NCBI RefSeq assembly: GCF_020404745.1
Contig: NZ_JAIZAP010000008.1
Span: 62,001-126,000 of the forward strand
Origin: Aquibacillus saliphilus
GTDB lineage: Bacteria > Bacillota > Bacilli > Bacillales > Amphibacillaceae
DNA length: 64,000 nt
Direction of reading: 5' to 3'
The translations under genes were made by a program, and so were the position numbers. The notes under the pieces are model-generated. The model saw only the letters and a program-made list of their open reading frames with translations, ran no database searches and was not told the origin of the DNA. Below, piece after piece: positions 1 through 7,662 of the stretch. Every line of letters begins with the position of its first letter. Position 1 is the first letter of the stretch.

Positions 1-1
1 A

Positions 2-502
2 GAACTTATAAATAATATAAACACCTCAAATGCTGAGGATATAGAAGCTATTGTATCTAATAATTTTCATTTGCTTGATGTTATCTCAACAGATGAAGGT
101 AACGCAAACGTATATGCTACTAAGCGGTTTACCATTGAAGAACTAGCTGATTTAATAGCTAAAAATATTGAACCGGATGAAAAAAGTGATATTAAAGATA
201 ATCAACAAATTTTAATTTATCCTGAACATTTTGCTACTTTTAAGGTGAGTGAAGAAGATCAGGAAACAATTTTAATAGAGATTGCAAGTGATCAATTTGT
301 CCGTAATCATTATTCTCCAAATTATTTAAATGGCTTTTTTACTTTTATGATGCTAAACAGAATGTTGGATTCGAATAATTGGAGTGAAAATAGAAGAAAC
401 CAGTGTAGAAATGGAAACTGCTACGGTGGTTATTCAACTACTAAATCAACTAATAGGGGAATGTCTACTGTTCGTGGTGGTGGCCCGAGTGTTGGAAAAT
501 AA
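2..502 (+). CDS. DUF4247 family protein, 5' end outside the window
   Basis: The reading frame is open from the first bases of the window to the TAA at 500-502, so the true start lies upstream and at least 166 residues are present. The protein resembles the uncharacterised DUF4247 family, which occurs beside DUF350 and spermidine-synthase-like genes in other Bacillaceae. The visible part is a soluble, acidic domain followed by a low-complexity tail rich in Asn, Arg, Gly and Ser, with two Cys residues and a Gly-Gly-Gly stretch near the C-terminus. The missing N-terminus would show whether a signal peptide or lipobox exists. It ends 16 bases before the next gene, so the two are probably co-transcribed. 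Function is unknown; family assignment is from recall of the pattern. Confidence 0.7.
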   Translation, partial: ELINNINTSNAEDIEAIVSNNFHLLDVISTDEGNANVYATKRFTIEELADLIAKNIEPDEKSDIKDNQQILIYPEHFATFKVSEEDQETILIEIASDQFVRNHYSPNYLNGFFTFMMLNRMLDSNNWSENRRNQCRNGNCYGGYSTTKSTNRGMSTVRGGGPSVGK

Positions 503-518
503 ACGAGGAGGTTTTTAA

Positions 519-914
519 ATGGAACCATTTATAACTACTTTTATTTACTTTGTAATCGCAATTGTTATTGTACTGATTGGATTAATTATCTTTGAAAATT
601 TAACAAGGAAATATAAGGATTGGGAAGAGGTTGGTAGTGGGAATCAAGCTGTTGCCCTGTCGATAGCTGGCAAAATTATAGGTATTTGTATCATTTTATC
701 TTTTGCCATTTATCACAGTATTGCTATCTGGGAAACGCTTGTTTGGGGAGGATATGGTGTCATTCTTCAAATGATTGCTTACTTAATATTTGAAGGACTA
801 ACTAGAAAGTTTTCTGTTGAAGAAAAAATTAAGGAAAATAATGTAGCTGTCGGTATTGTATCAATGGCTGTATCAATAGGATTAGCATTTGTAATTGGTG
901 CATCAATTACATAA
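519..914 (+). CDS. DUF350 family membrane protein (YjfL/YshE type)
   Basis: A 131-residue protein with four hydrophobic segments, preceded by a strong GAGGAGG ribosome binding site. It consists of two tandem DUF350 units: the motif Phe-Glu-x-Leu-Thr-Arg-Lys, an acidic stretch, then Asn-x-Ala-Val-Ala/Gly and a second helix occurs near residues 25-58 and again near residues 90-125. It is clearly paralogous to the DUF350 protein at 60754-61161, sharing the C-terminal Phe-Val-Ile-Gly-Ala-Ser-Ile. DUF350 proteins are integral membrane proteins of unknown activity that often sit beside spermidine-synthase-like enzymes, as here. A strong hairpin follows the gene, but the aminopropyltransferase gene is only 73 bases downstream, so read-through is plausible. 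Confidence 0.88.
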   Translation: MEPFITTFIYFVIAIVIVLIGLIIFENLTRKYKDWEEVGSGNQAVALSIAGKIIGICIILSFAIYHSIAIWETLVWGGYGVILQMIAYLIFEGLTRKFSVEEKIKENNVAVGIVSMAVSIGLAFVIGASIT

Positions 915-929
915 CTTAAGACGAGAACT

Positions 930-963
930 GGTCTGACTTTTTGTTTATAGGTCAGACCTTCTT
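930..963 (+). terminator. Hairpin between DUF350 gene and aminopropyltransferase gene
   Basis: A perfect 8-bp inverted repeat (GGTCTGAC at 930-937, GTCAGACC at 951-958) is followed by TTCTTTT. It has the form of an intrinsic terminator but sits inside a likely operon, so it may only attenuate. Confidence 0.6.
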
Positions 964-987
964 TTATAGATTAACGGAGTGATTAAA

Positions 988-2538
988 TTGAATAAAGATT
1001 CAATGAGACAAAGTCAGCTTATCTATTGGGCTTCTGGAATTGTATCTATTTGTGGAATTATTTTCGAAGTGTTATTTGGTGCTTTAGGTTCTTATATATT
1101 AGGCGACGGCGTAAAGCAATATACATTAACGATTTCGCTCTTCTTAACAGGGATGGGAGTAGGAGCAAGCTTAAGTGAAAAGGTATTAAAAAAATTAGTT
1201 CTTGCCTTTGTCTATATAGAATTTTCAGTTGCACTAATTGGTGGTTTTTCAAGTTTTACGATGTTTGGAATTACTGCTTTCGCACCAGGAGGAACAGAAG
1301 CAATATTTTTATATTTAGTTACTTTTGTCATCGGTGCATTAACGGGTGTTGAATTACCTATTCTTATCCGAAAGGCAAATGAAATTGGTGTATCACTTAA
1401 TCGGAGTACTGCAAGAGTTCTATTCTCTGATTATGCTGGTGGGCTAATTGGTGGATTACTATTCGTATTTTTGCTTAGACCGCAATTAGGAATGGTTAAA
1501 ACGGCTTTTTTCGTAGGTTTAATAAATATTAGTGTCGCTTTAGTTATTCTCTATTTATTTAGAAAAGAGATAGCCAATGTAACCTTGCATTTCGTGGTAG
1601 GATCAGTAATTTCTATTTTATTACTATTTGGATTATTGTTTGGACAAGCAATGGCGTTTTCTTTTGAACAGAAACTGTATCAGGACCCGATCATACACAT
1701 GGAAGAAAGTGAATATCAAAAGATTGTACTCACAAGGCAAGCTGATGACACAAGATTGTACTTGAATGGAGGGCTACAACTTAGTTCTATCGATGAATAT
1801 CGATATCACGAAATATTAGTGCACCCTGCGATGGCTTACGCAGAAAAACAAGAGAATATCTTAGTCCTAGGTGGTGGGGATGGGATTGCTGTGAAGGAAG
1901 TCCTGAAATATGCTGACACTAAAAACATTAAACTAGTTGACTTAGATCCAGCAGTAGTAGAGCTTGCGAACAGAAATAATTATCTATTAGAATTAAACGA
2001 AGAATCGTTAAAAAACTCTAAGGTAGAGGTTGTAAATCAAGATGCCTTTGAATTTTTAGAAACCACCGATGAATGGTTTGATGTTATTATTATTGACTTG
2101 CCAGATCCAAACAATGAAAGTCTTAACAAATTATATACAAGAGAATTCTATTCGTTAGCACGCAATCATTTATTGCCTGGTGGCGCGATGATGGTGCAAG
2201 CGACAAGTCCTGTCTTCGCTAATGAAGTATATTGGACTATTTCTACTACAATAGAATCAACGAATTTATATGTTGAAAATCTCCATGCGGATATACCTAG
2301 TTTTGGAAATTGGGGCTTTGTAATGGCAAGTCGGAATCCTATCAATGTTAATGATATAAGGATAAATGTTCCTACTCAGTTTCTTGATGATGAAGTCCTT
2401 CAATCATTAACGGTCTTTGGTAAAGATGAAGACGAAAAAATAATTAATGAAAATAACGAAATAAAAGAATTAAAACCCAATACCTTGATTGATCCTCATC
2501 TTATACAAATCTATGAACAAGAATGGGAAAATTATTAA
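988..2538 (+). CDS. Membrane-anchored spermidine synthase-like protein (polyamine aminopropyltransferase)
   Basis: The 516-residue protein has about seven or eight transmembrane helices in roughly the first 220 residues, then a cytosolic spermidine/spermine synthase domain. In that domain I see the Gly-Gly-Gly-Asp-Gly nucleotide loop, Asp-Leu-Asp-Pro after the second strand, Tyr-His-Glu in the substrate segment, and Asp-Leu-Pro-Asp-Pro at the position of the catalytic Asp motif. Enzymes of this type transfer an aminopropyl group from decarboxylated S-adenosylmethionine to an amine; the acceptor of the membrane-fused form is not established. I chose the TTG at 988 because GGAG at 976-979 lies 8 bases upstream; the GTG at 979 would overlap it. 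SpeH at 34.8 kb could supply the donor. The natural substrate is unknown. Confidence 0.82.
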   Translation: MNKDSMRQSQLIYWASGIVSICGIIFEVLFGALGSYILGDGVKQYTLTISLFLTGMGVGASLSEKVLKKLVLAFVYIEFSVALIGGFSSFTMFGITAFAPGGTEAIFLYLVTFVIGALTGVELPILIRKANEIGVSLNRSTARVLFSDYAGGLIGGLLFVFLLRPQLGMVKTAFFVGLINISVALVILYLFRKEIANVTLHFVVGSVISILLLFGLLFGQAMAFSFEQKLYQDPIIHMEESEYQKIVLTRQADDTRLYLNGGLQLSSIDEYRYHEILVHPAMAYAEKQENILVLGGGDGIAVKEVLKYADTKNIKLVDLDPAVVELANRNNYLLELNEESLKNSKVEVVNQDAFEFLETTDEWFDVIIIDLPDPNNESLNKLYTREFYSLARNHLLPGGAMMVQATSPVFANEVYWTISTTIESTNLYVENLHADIPSFGNWGFVMASRNPINVNDIRINVPTQFLDDEVLQSLTVFGKDEDEKIINENNEIKELKPNTLIDPHLIQIYEQEWENY

Positions 2539-2626
2539 TCTTTCTTTTAAAAAAATGAAAAACAGGGTATAGAGTATGTAGAGTAATCCCTATACTTATT
2601 AAAAATGATTAGAAGGAGAGAGATTA

Positions 2627-3307
2627 ATGAAAGTATCTTTTCATGGTCAGTCTGTAGTTCAAATTAAAACAGAAGAACATACGATATTTATCGATCCGTT
2701 TATCACTGGAAACGGAACCTGTGACCTTGATGCTAGTGAGGTGGAGGCAGATGTTATTTTACTCACACATGGGCACAATGACCACGTAGGTGATACGATT
2801 GATATAGCGAAGAGGAGTAACTCCTTAGTTGTTGCACCAAATGAACTTGCCAACTATCTAGAATCTAGAGGTTTAAATACACATCCAATGCATATTGGCG
2901 GAGCACATCAATTTGATTTTGGTAGAGTGAAATTAACGCAAGCATTTCATGGTTCTGCTTTTGTTGATGAGGATGGACAAAGTATTTATACTGGCATGCC
3001 TGCAGGAATTTTGTTAACTGTAAATAACAAAACAATTTATCATGCTGGCGATACTGGATTGTTCTCGGACTTCAAATTAATTGGGGGAATGAATGATATA
3101 GATTTGGCATTTCTTCCAATTGGTGATAATTTTACAATGGGACCAGAAGACGCACTTATCGCAGCAGAATGGCTTGAAGCAAAACAGGTAGTGCCAGTAC
3201 ATTATAATACATTTCCTTTAATTGAGCAGGATGGCGATGCTTTTGCAAGTAAAGTTAAGCCTGGAAAAGGAATTGCGTTAAAGCCTGGTGAGGGCATAGA
3301 ATTATAA
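2627..3307 (+). CDS. ytkL: Metal-dependent hydrolase, UPF0173 family
   Basis: A 226-residue metallo-beta-lactamase-fold protein. The signature Thr-His-Gly-His-Asn-Asp-His is at about residues 46-52, further metal ligands are expected at the His of Ala-Gly-Asp-Thr-Gly (around residue 140) and at Pro-Val-His-Tyr-Asn-Thr near residue 190. Length and motifs match B. subtilis YtkL, a member of UPF0173, whose substrate is unknown. The start ATG has an AGAAGGAGAG ribosome binding site. It stands alone between the aminopropyltransferase gene and a small membrane gene and has its own strong terminator. The cellular reaction cannot be inferred from sequence. Confidence 0.9.
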   Translation: MKVSFHGQSVVQIKTEEHTIFIDPFITGNGTCDLDASEVEADVILLTHGHNDHVGDTIDIAKRSNSLVVAPNELANYLESRGLNTHPMHIGGAHQFDFGRVKLTQAFHGSAFVDEDGQSIYTGMPAGILLTVNNKTIYHAGDTGLFSDFKLIGGMNDIDLAFLPIGDNFTMGPEDALIAAEWLEAKQVVPVHYNTFPLIEQDGDAFASKVKPGKGIALKPGEGIEL

Positions 3308-3313
3308 AAACGT

Positions 3314-3355
3314 AAAAAGGTCAATAAGATTAATATCTTATTGACCTTTTTAGTA
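3314..3355 (+). terminator. Intrinsic terminator after ytkL
   Basis: A perfect 17-bp stem (3314-3330 with 3335-3351) with a four-base TAAT loop begins with five A and ends with five T. It is one of the strongest hairpins in the window and would work in both directions. Confidence 0.9.
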
Positions 3356-3462
3356 TATTTCATTGGATCAATAGTAGGTCTGCAAATATAATCTAACTTT
3401 AAAAACATGTTAGAAAACAGGATTGCATAAAATAATATATATAAAACAGGAGGTGTTTAACA

Positions 3463-3690
3463 ATGAAACAGTATGCCTTATTAAGAATATTATTAGCCTG
3501 TTTCTTACTTTATATCGCTTGGCCCTCTATTCACGGGGAAGTAGTTCAATTATCCTCTCTATTTTGGGCGGGTTGGCTGTTTTTTTTCCTACTAGTAGTA
3601 GGATCTAACTTGGCAACTTTATTGAGGATGACTAAACCACCTGTGATGGAACAAGACACAAGCAGGCAGTATCAATTAGAGAAAAATTGA
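3463..3690 (+). CDS. Small two-helix membrane protein, unknown function
   Basis: A 75-residue protein with an ideal AGGAGGTG ribosome binding site upstream of the ATG. Two hydrophobic helices (about residues 7-22 and 32-52) are joined by a short loop, followed by a polar, charged C-terminal tail of about 22 residues. I do not recognise the family. It is not the YtpI homologue, which is found at 5325-5621. Its end overlaps the likely -35 element of the next gene, so the two are transcribed in series but probably from separate promoters. The good ribosome binding site and membrane-like composition support it as real. Confidence 0.65.
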   Translation: MKQYALLRILLACFLLYIAWPSIHGEVVQLSSLFWAGWLFFFLLVVGSNLATLLRMTKPPVMEQDTSRQYQLEKN

Positions 3691-3715
3691 TAGAAACTCT
3701 TTTCATCTGTATAAT
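3687..3715 (+). promoter_or_regulatory. Sigma-A type promoter of ytoI
   Basis: TTGATA (3687-3692) and TATAAT (3710-3715) are separated by 17 bases. The -35 box overlaps the stop codon of the preceding small gene. Predicted initiation is about 3722, giving a leader of roughly 45 bases. Confidence 0.75.
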
Positions 3716-3765
3716 AACAATAGGGAATATATTAATAGTACAGATGGAAAGATTGGTGAATCCGA

Positions 3766-5079
3766 ATGGCTACCAAACATGAACAGATCCTTATATTTAT
3801 CGAATCATTAAAAGTGGGCAACAAAATATCTGTTAGACAAATTGCTAAAGAACTGAATGTTAGTGAAGGTACAGCCTACCGTGCTATAAAGGAAGCTGAG
3901 AACCAAGGTCTTGTCAGTACGATTGAACGGGTAGGAACTATACGTATTGAGCGAAAGAAAAAAGAAAATTTTGAGAATCTTACCTTTGCAGAGATTGTTA
4001 GTATTGTTGATGGACAAGTACTTGGTGGACGTGAGGGGCTCTACAAAACGCTAAATAAGTTTGTCATCGGTGCAATGAAACTTGATGCAATGATGCGCTA
4101 TACAGAGAGAGACTCTTTACTTATCGTTGGAAATCGTGTTAAAGCACATGAACTTGCATTACAAGAAGGGGCTGCTGTATTAATTACTGGTGGCTTTGAT
4201 ACGGACGAACACGTAAAGAAACTTGCAGATGAAAAAAAATTGCCCATTATTTCAACGAGTTATGATACTTTTACTGTAGCTGCAATGATTAACAGAGCCA
4301 TTTATGATCAGCTTATAAAAAAAGAAATTATCCTTGTAAGGGATATCTATACACCAGTCGAGGACACGTACTGTTTGACTACGAAAGAGAAAATTGAGAA
4401 GTGGTATGAATTTAACGATTTAACAACGCATAGTAGATATCCTGTTGTAGATGAAAACAACCGAGTAATAGGAATGATAACATCTAAGGATGTTATTGGT
4501 AGAGATAAGTTGTTAACAATTGATAAAGTAATGACTAAAAATCCAATGACAGTCTTAAAAGAAACTTCATTAGCTTATGCTGCACATATCATGGTGTGGG
4601 AAGGTATTGAAATCATGCCAGTAGTTAATTCCAATCATAGATTGGAAGGATTAATTTCTAGGCAGGATGTACTGAAAGCTCTTCAACATATACAACGCCA
4701 ACCACAAGTTGGAGAAACAATTGATGATATTGTTACTAGTCGTTTAGAGGTTGTTTCTAGTGATACGAATAACACAGTATACCGTTCCAAAATCACCCCA
4801 CAAATGACTAATCAATTAGGAACTTTATCCTATGGTGTGCTTGTGTCTTTTGTTACTGAAGCAGCTAGCCGTTTACTACGTTCAATAAAAAAAGTTGACT
4901 TAGTAGTAGAAAACTTGTCAGTCTATTTTATTAAGCCTGTCCAACTCGAAAGTATCTTGGAGATTAGACCACGTTTATTAGAGAGTGGCAGAAAATCGGC
5001 TAAAGTAGATGTTGAGGTTTTTCATGAGAAGGTGATTGTAGCCAAAGTGGTATTAATGGCACAATTAATAGATCGTTAA
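3766..5079 (+). CDS. ytoI: HTH-DRTGG-CBS-thioesterase-fold regulator-like protein
   Basis: The 437-residue protein has the four-part layout of B. subtilis YtoI. A winged-helix domain (about residues 1-65, Val-Arg-Gln-Ile-Ala-Lys-Glu-Leu-Asn-Val-Ser) is followed by a DRTGG domain (about 70-175), a pair of CBS domains (about 190-310) and a hotdog thioesterase-like domain (about 335-437). CBS pairs usually bind adenine nucleotides, so a nucleotide- or acyl-CoA-responsive transcription factor is a reasonable inference, but no target is known. The ribosome binding site upstream of the ATG at 3766 is weak (GGTGA). A dispersed repeat begins four bases after the stop codon. Confidence 0.9.
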   Translation: MATKHEQILIFIESLKVGNKISVRQIAKELNVSEGTAYRAIKEAENQGLVSTIERVGTIRIERKKKENFENLTFAEIVSIVDGQVLGGREGLYKTLNKFVIGAMKLDAMMRYTERDSLLIVGNRVKAHELALQEGAAVLITGGFDTDEHVKKLADEKKLPIISTSYDTFTVAAMINRAIYDQLIKKEIILVRDIYTPVEDTYCLTTKEKIEKWYEFNDLTTHSRYPVVDENNRVIGMITSKDVIGRDKLLTIDKVMTKNPMTVLKETSLAYAAHIMVWEGIEIMPVVNSNHRLEGLISRQDVLKALQHIQRQPQVGETIDDIVTSRLEVVSSDTNNTVYRSKITPQMTNQLGTLSYGVLVSFVTEAASRLLRSIKKVDLVVENLSVYFIKPVQLESILEIRPRLLESGRKSAKVDVEVFHEKVIVAKVVLMAQLIDR

Positions 5080-5082
5080 ATA

Positions 5083-5288
5083 GGGAACAAAAGCGCACCT
5101 TCCTTTGTGCTCACCTCCGATAAGCTTAAGACAAGCCTCGGGCTCTTTCGTTCTTTGCAGGCAGAGAGGATTGGTTCAGGGATCTCGAGACGAATGCGTT
5201 CGAAATAAGCAAACAGCTTAATTCCGGGTTGGACGTGGCTAACTTAGTAATCAATTACAGAGCAATCCATTTTATAATTTCCAGGACA
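5083..5288 (+). repeat. Dispersed intergenic repeat, copy A (long form)
   Basis: This gene-free stretch begins with GGAACAAAAGCGCA and ends with a block containing GGACGTGGCTAACTTAGTAA, then CCATTTTATAATTT. The same end blocks occur at 29355-29443 (same strand), 43871-43956 and 53262-53416 (opposite strand). Copy A has about 110 extra bases between the two conserved blocks. It lies directly between the stop codon of ytoI and the terminator of ytpI. No open reading frame or transposase is associated. I regard it as a mobile or amplifiable non-coding repeat. Confidence 0.8.
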
Positions 5289-5289
5289 A

Positions 5290-5320
5290 TAAAGAAACCC
5301 TTGTCAAGGACAAGGGTTTC
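5290..5320 (-). terminator. Terminator of ytpI, ACCCTTG-type stem
   Basis: A perfect 12-bp stem (GAAACCCTTGTC at 5294-5305 and its complement at 5309-5320) with a three-base loop. On the minus strand it follows the ytpI stop and leads into TTTATTG. It belongs to a group of similar stems at 15634, 24595, 35233, 47360 and 56500. Confidence 0.8.
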
Positions 5321-5324
5321 AAAA

Positions 5325-5621
5325 CTATTGTTGCATCGTTCGTTTGTTTAACTCGTTTTTATAATGGGTACGTCGTTTAAATCCACTATAAAATTGAATA
5401 GCACCTAAAATAACGAATACGATAGTAACGTAAAGTGCTATACTTGTTTGGTAGAACAAATATTGGTTTATCCCAAAGAAAGCTATAAAAACCCCTAGAG
5501 AGATACGGGCTTTTGAATTAATAAATAATTGGGTAAGCGGATCACTCGTACGCATTATAGAAACTTTGAAATATACATATAAGATTAATGAAAGCACAAT
5601 AATTACTGGAAATATAATCAT
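5325..5621 (-). CDS. ytpI: YtpI-like membrane protein
   Basis: A 98-residue membrane protein with three hydrophobic helices (about residues 1-18, 38-57, 62-80) and a basic C-terminal tail. Its position between ytoI and nrnA and its general sequence match the YtpI family of Bacillaceae, whose function is unknown. It is transcribed on the minus strand, convergent with ytoI, with an AGGAGT ribosome binding site upstream of the ATG at 5621. It is a single-gene unit with its own terminator. Confidence 0.8.
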   Translation of the reverse strand: MIIFPVIIVLSLILYVYFKVSIMRTSDPLTQLFINSKARISLGVFIAFFGINQYLFYQTSIALYVTIVFVILGAIQFYSGFKRRTHYKNELNKRTMQQ

Positions 5622-5826
5622 GAAATCTACTCCTAACTAAACTATTAACACTAACTCTATTGTAGCTTGTTTTTGGTATTTTTTCTATCAATAATAGCTA
5701 GTTTTCACGTTAAAGAGTTTACATCAAGTAGATAATGATTTAATTTATTGTTGTTGAATGCAATCAAGGAATAGTAGTAGATAATTCTATAATTATTTAT
5801 AGTTTAAAATCAAAAGGAGTGTAAAG

Positions 5827-6783
5827 ATGAATAATCAACTACAAGTTATTAGCAAAATAGTGGAATACGATACTATTATCATCCATCGGCACGTAAGACC
5901 TGATCCAGATGCATACGGATCACAAGTTGGATTAAAAGAAATAATAAAACACTCCTTTCCATCTAAACATGTTTCTGTTGTTGGTGACGAAGATCCTTCC
6001 TTATCTTATTTGGCTAGTATGGACAAAATTGAGGATAGTCAGTACGAGAATGCATTAGTTATCGTATGTGATACAGCAAATCAGGAGCGGATTTCTGATC
6101 AGAGATATCTTTTAGGAAAAGAAATAATTAAAATTGATCATCACCCTAATTTAGATGCCTTTGGAGACCTATTATGGGTGGACACAACAGCTAGCTCTAC
6201 AAGTGAATTGATTTATGAGTTATGTATTGAAGGTAAAGAAGCAGGAATTTATTGTAATACACGTGCCGCTAGTTTATTATATAGCGGAATAGTAGGAGAT
6301 ACTGGGAGATTTTTATTTCCTAGTACAACTGAAAAAACATTTTATATAGCCTCTGAACTAGTTACATATGGTTTTGATCGCACGATGTTACATGAGAATA
6401 TGTACAATACAAAGCAGCACGTTGCTCGCTTTAAGGGATATCTATTGGAGAATTTTGAGGTTTCTGAGTCAGGGGTTAGCTCTATAAAAATAACAAAAAA
6501 CATCTTAGAAAAATTCAACATGACGGCGATTGAGACGAGTCAGCTAGTAGGTTTATTAGGCGATATTGAAGGTATTTATGCATGGGCATTTTTCGTTGAG
6601 GAAGAGAATATAATCAGAGTTAGACTACGTTCGAAGGGTCCAATTATTAATGAAATTGCAGCGAAGTATAATGGTGGTGGGCATCCTCTGGCATCTGGAG
6701 CAACAATTACTGATTGGGATGAGATGGAGCTTGTTATTGAGGATTTGGAAAAGGCTTGTACCCAGTACAGGGAGTTAACATAA
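5827..6783 (+). CDS. nrnA: Oligoribonuclease / pAp phosphatase NrnA
   Basis: A 318-residue DHH-family phosphoesterase. The first metal-binding motif is His-Val-Arg-Pro-Asp-Pro-Asp-Ala-Tyr-Gly-Ser near residue 22, the DHH motif itself (Asp-His-His-Pro) is near residue 103, and the C-terminal DHHA1 domain carries Gly-Gly-Gly-His-Pro-Leu-Ala-Ser-Gly-Ala near residue 288. In B. subtilis NrnA degrades RNA and DNA oligonucleotides of two to five bases and also dephosphorylates pAp to AMP, so it finishes RNA decay in the cytosol. The ATG has an AAAAGGAGTG ribosome binding site. Length and neighbours (ytpI, ytrI, dnaE) are those of B. subtilis. Confidence 0.95.
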   Translation: MNNQLQVISKIVEYDTIIIHRHVRPDPDAYGSQVGLKEIIKHSFPSKHVSVVGDEDPSLSYLASMDKIEDSQYENALVIVCDTANQERISDQRYLLGKEIIKIDHHPNLDAFGDLLWVDTTASSTSELIYELCIEGKEAGIYCNTRAASLLYSGIVGDTGRFLFPSTTEKTFYIASELVTYGFDRTMLHENMYNTKQHVARFKGYLLENFEVSESGVSSIKITKNILEKFNMTAIETSQLVGLLGDIEGIYAWAFFVEEENIIRVRLRSKGPIINEIAAKYNGGGHPLASGATITDWDEMELVIEDLEKACTQYRELT

Positions 6784-6788
6784 AATAG

Positions 6789-6830
6789 AAAAGGACATCC
6801 AAAATGAAAATTCATCTAGGAAGTCCTTTA
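6789..6830. terminator. Bidirectional terminator between convergent genes
   Basis: AAAAGGAC at 6789-6796 pairs with GTCCTTTA at 6823-6830, with a small nested ATGAA/TTCAT hairpin inside. It lies between the convergent nrnA and the small minus-strand gene at 6837-7043. Confidence 0.6.
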
Positions 6831-6836
6831 TATCTA

Positions 6837-7043
6837 CTAGTTTGGTGTATTTGAATTTGAATGTTGGGTAGGAATAAACCAGCAACCATTGTCGGTTTGA
6901 TCGCATATTACGGAGATTTGTTTTTTTGATATTTCTCTTTTCATGAGTCTGATTATTTCTTCAGTTTCGGCATAGGCATTATAACCTTGAGTTAGCTTAT
7001 TTATTTTTTCTTCGACAACTAAACGACGGCTCATAATAAACAT
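6837..7043 (-). CDS. Small conserved protein next to ytrI (YtzJ-like position)
   Basis: A 68-residue soluble protein, starting Met-Phe-Ile-Met-Ser-Arg-Arg. The ATG at 7043 is favoured because AAGGAG lies 7 bases upstream; the internal ATG at 7034 would be too far. The middle is predicted helical and charged, the last 15 residues are polar and probably disordered. Its position between nrnA and ytrI corresponds to the small gene called ytzJ in B. subtilis, but I am not certain of that identity. Being on the same strand as ytrH-ytrI it could belong to the same sporulation-time transcript. Function unknown. Confidence 0.65.
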   Translation of the reverse strand: MFIMSRRLVVEEKINKLTQGYNAYAETEEIIRLMKREISKKQISVICDQTDNGCWFIPTQHSNSNTPN

Positions 7044-7158
7044 AAAACCACTCCTTATAAGATGGTTTTCTATCTACATTTATTATATTAAAAACACAGA
7101 CGATTTGCTCGATTTTTTTCGGAATTTTATGAAACTTTCATAAAGTGTTCATAATTGA

Positions 7159-7662
7159 TTAATTAGAAATCGTAATTTCTATGTTTATGTTTATTGTTGA
7201 TGTAACAAACATTTGTTTAACTTTAGCATTATAAGTAAAACCTTCCACTTTGTATGTCTTACTTTCAATCGTAGATGTTAGAAGCTTATAATTCTCGGCT
7301 AAACTATTTATATCTTTCCCAACAACATCTTTAATTTGCTCTCTAATTAATTCTTCTAATTGATGAACAATAAGACTATCTAATTTCAATTGCTTTTCGT
7401 TATCAATTTTGACTTCAATTGTGTTTACTGTTATTTTTTCTTTTGATTTCTCATCTAATTCTCGTTTACTATCCTCTAAAATTTCATATTTGTTTTCAAG
7501 TTCATTCAGTTGAGAACGCAAATTTAAATTTTCTTCTACCCACCTTTCGTAAAATTGTCCATACATATACGTGAATACAACAAAAGCGATGATTGCACCG
7601 ATAAAAGTTCCTGCAAAAAATCGTTGCCAACTTTCTTTCTTATAGTATGGTGGAATATGCAT
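7159..7662 (-). CDS. ytrI: Sporulation membrane protein YtrI
   Basis: A 167-residue protein with one transmembrane helix (about residues 16-34), a predicted coiled coil (about 38-75) and a C-terminal domain of about 90 residues rich in Ile, Lys and Thr, placed outside or in the mother-cell membrane space. It matches YtrI, a mother-cell sporulation protein needed for full spore formation in B. subtilis. Start at ATG 7662 is chosen over the adjacent TTG at 7665: AGGAGAG lies 9 bases upstream and the ATG overlaps the ytrH stop as TGATG, which suggests translational coupling. Confidence 0.85.
   Translation of the reverse strand: MHIPPYYKKESWQRFFAGTFIGAIIAFVVFTYMYGQFYERWVEENLNLRSQLNELENKYEILEDSKRELDEKSKEKITVNTIEVKIDNEKQLKLDSLIVHQLEELIREQIKDVVGKDINSLAENYKLLTSTIESKTYKVEGFTYNAKVKQMFVTSTININIEITISN

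Noticed and set aside
2566-2597. GTATAG/CTATAC inverted repeat between the aminopropyltransferase gene and ytkL
   Set aside because: Six to seven base pairs with a long loop and no T-tract; too weak to call a terminator or operator.
3423-3608. 61-codon frame overlapping the small membrane gene
   Set aside because: No ribosome binding site; the alternative frame at 3463 has AGGAGGTG and typical membrane composition.
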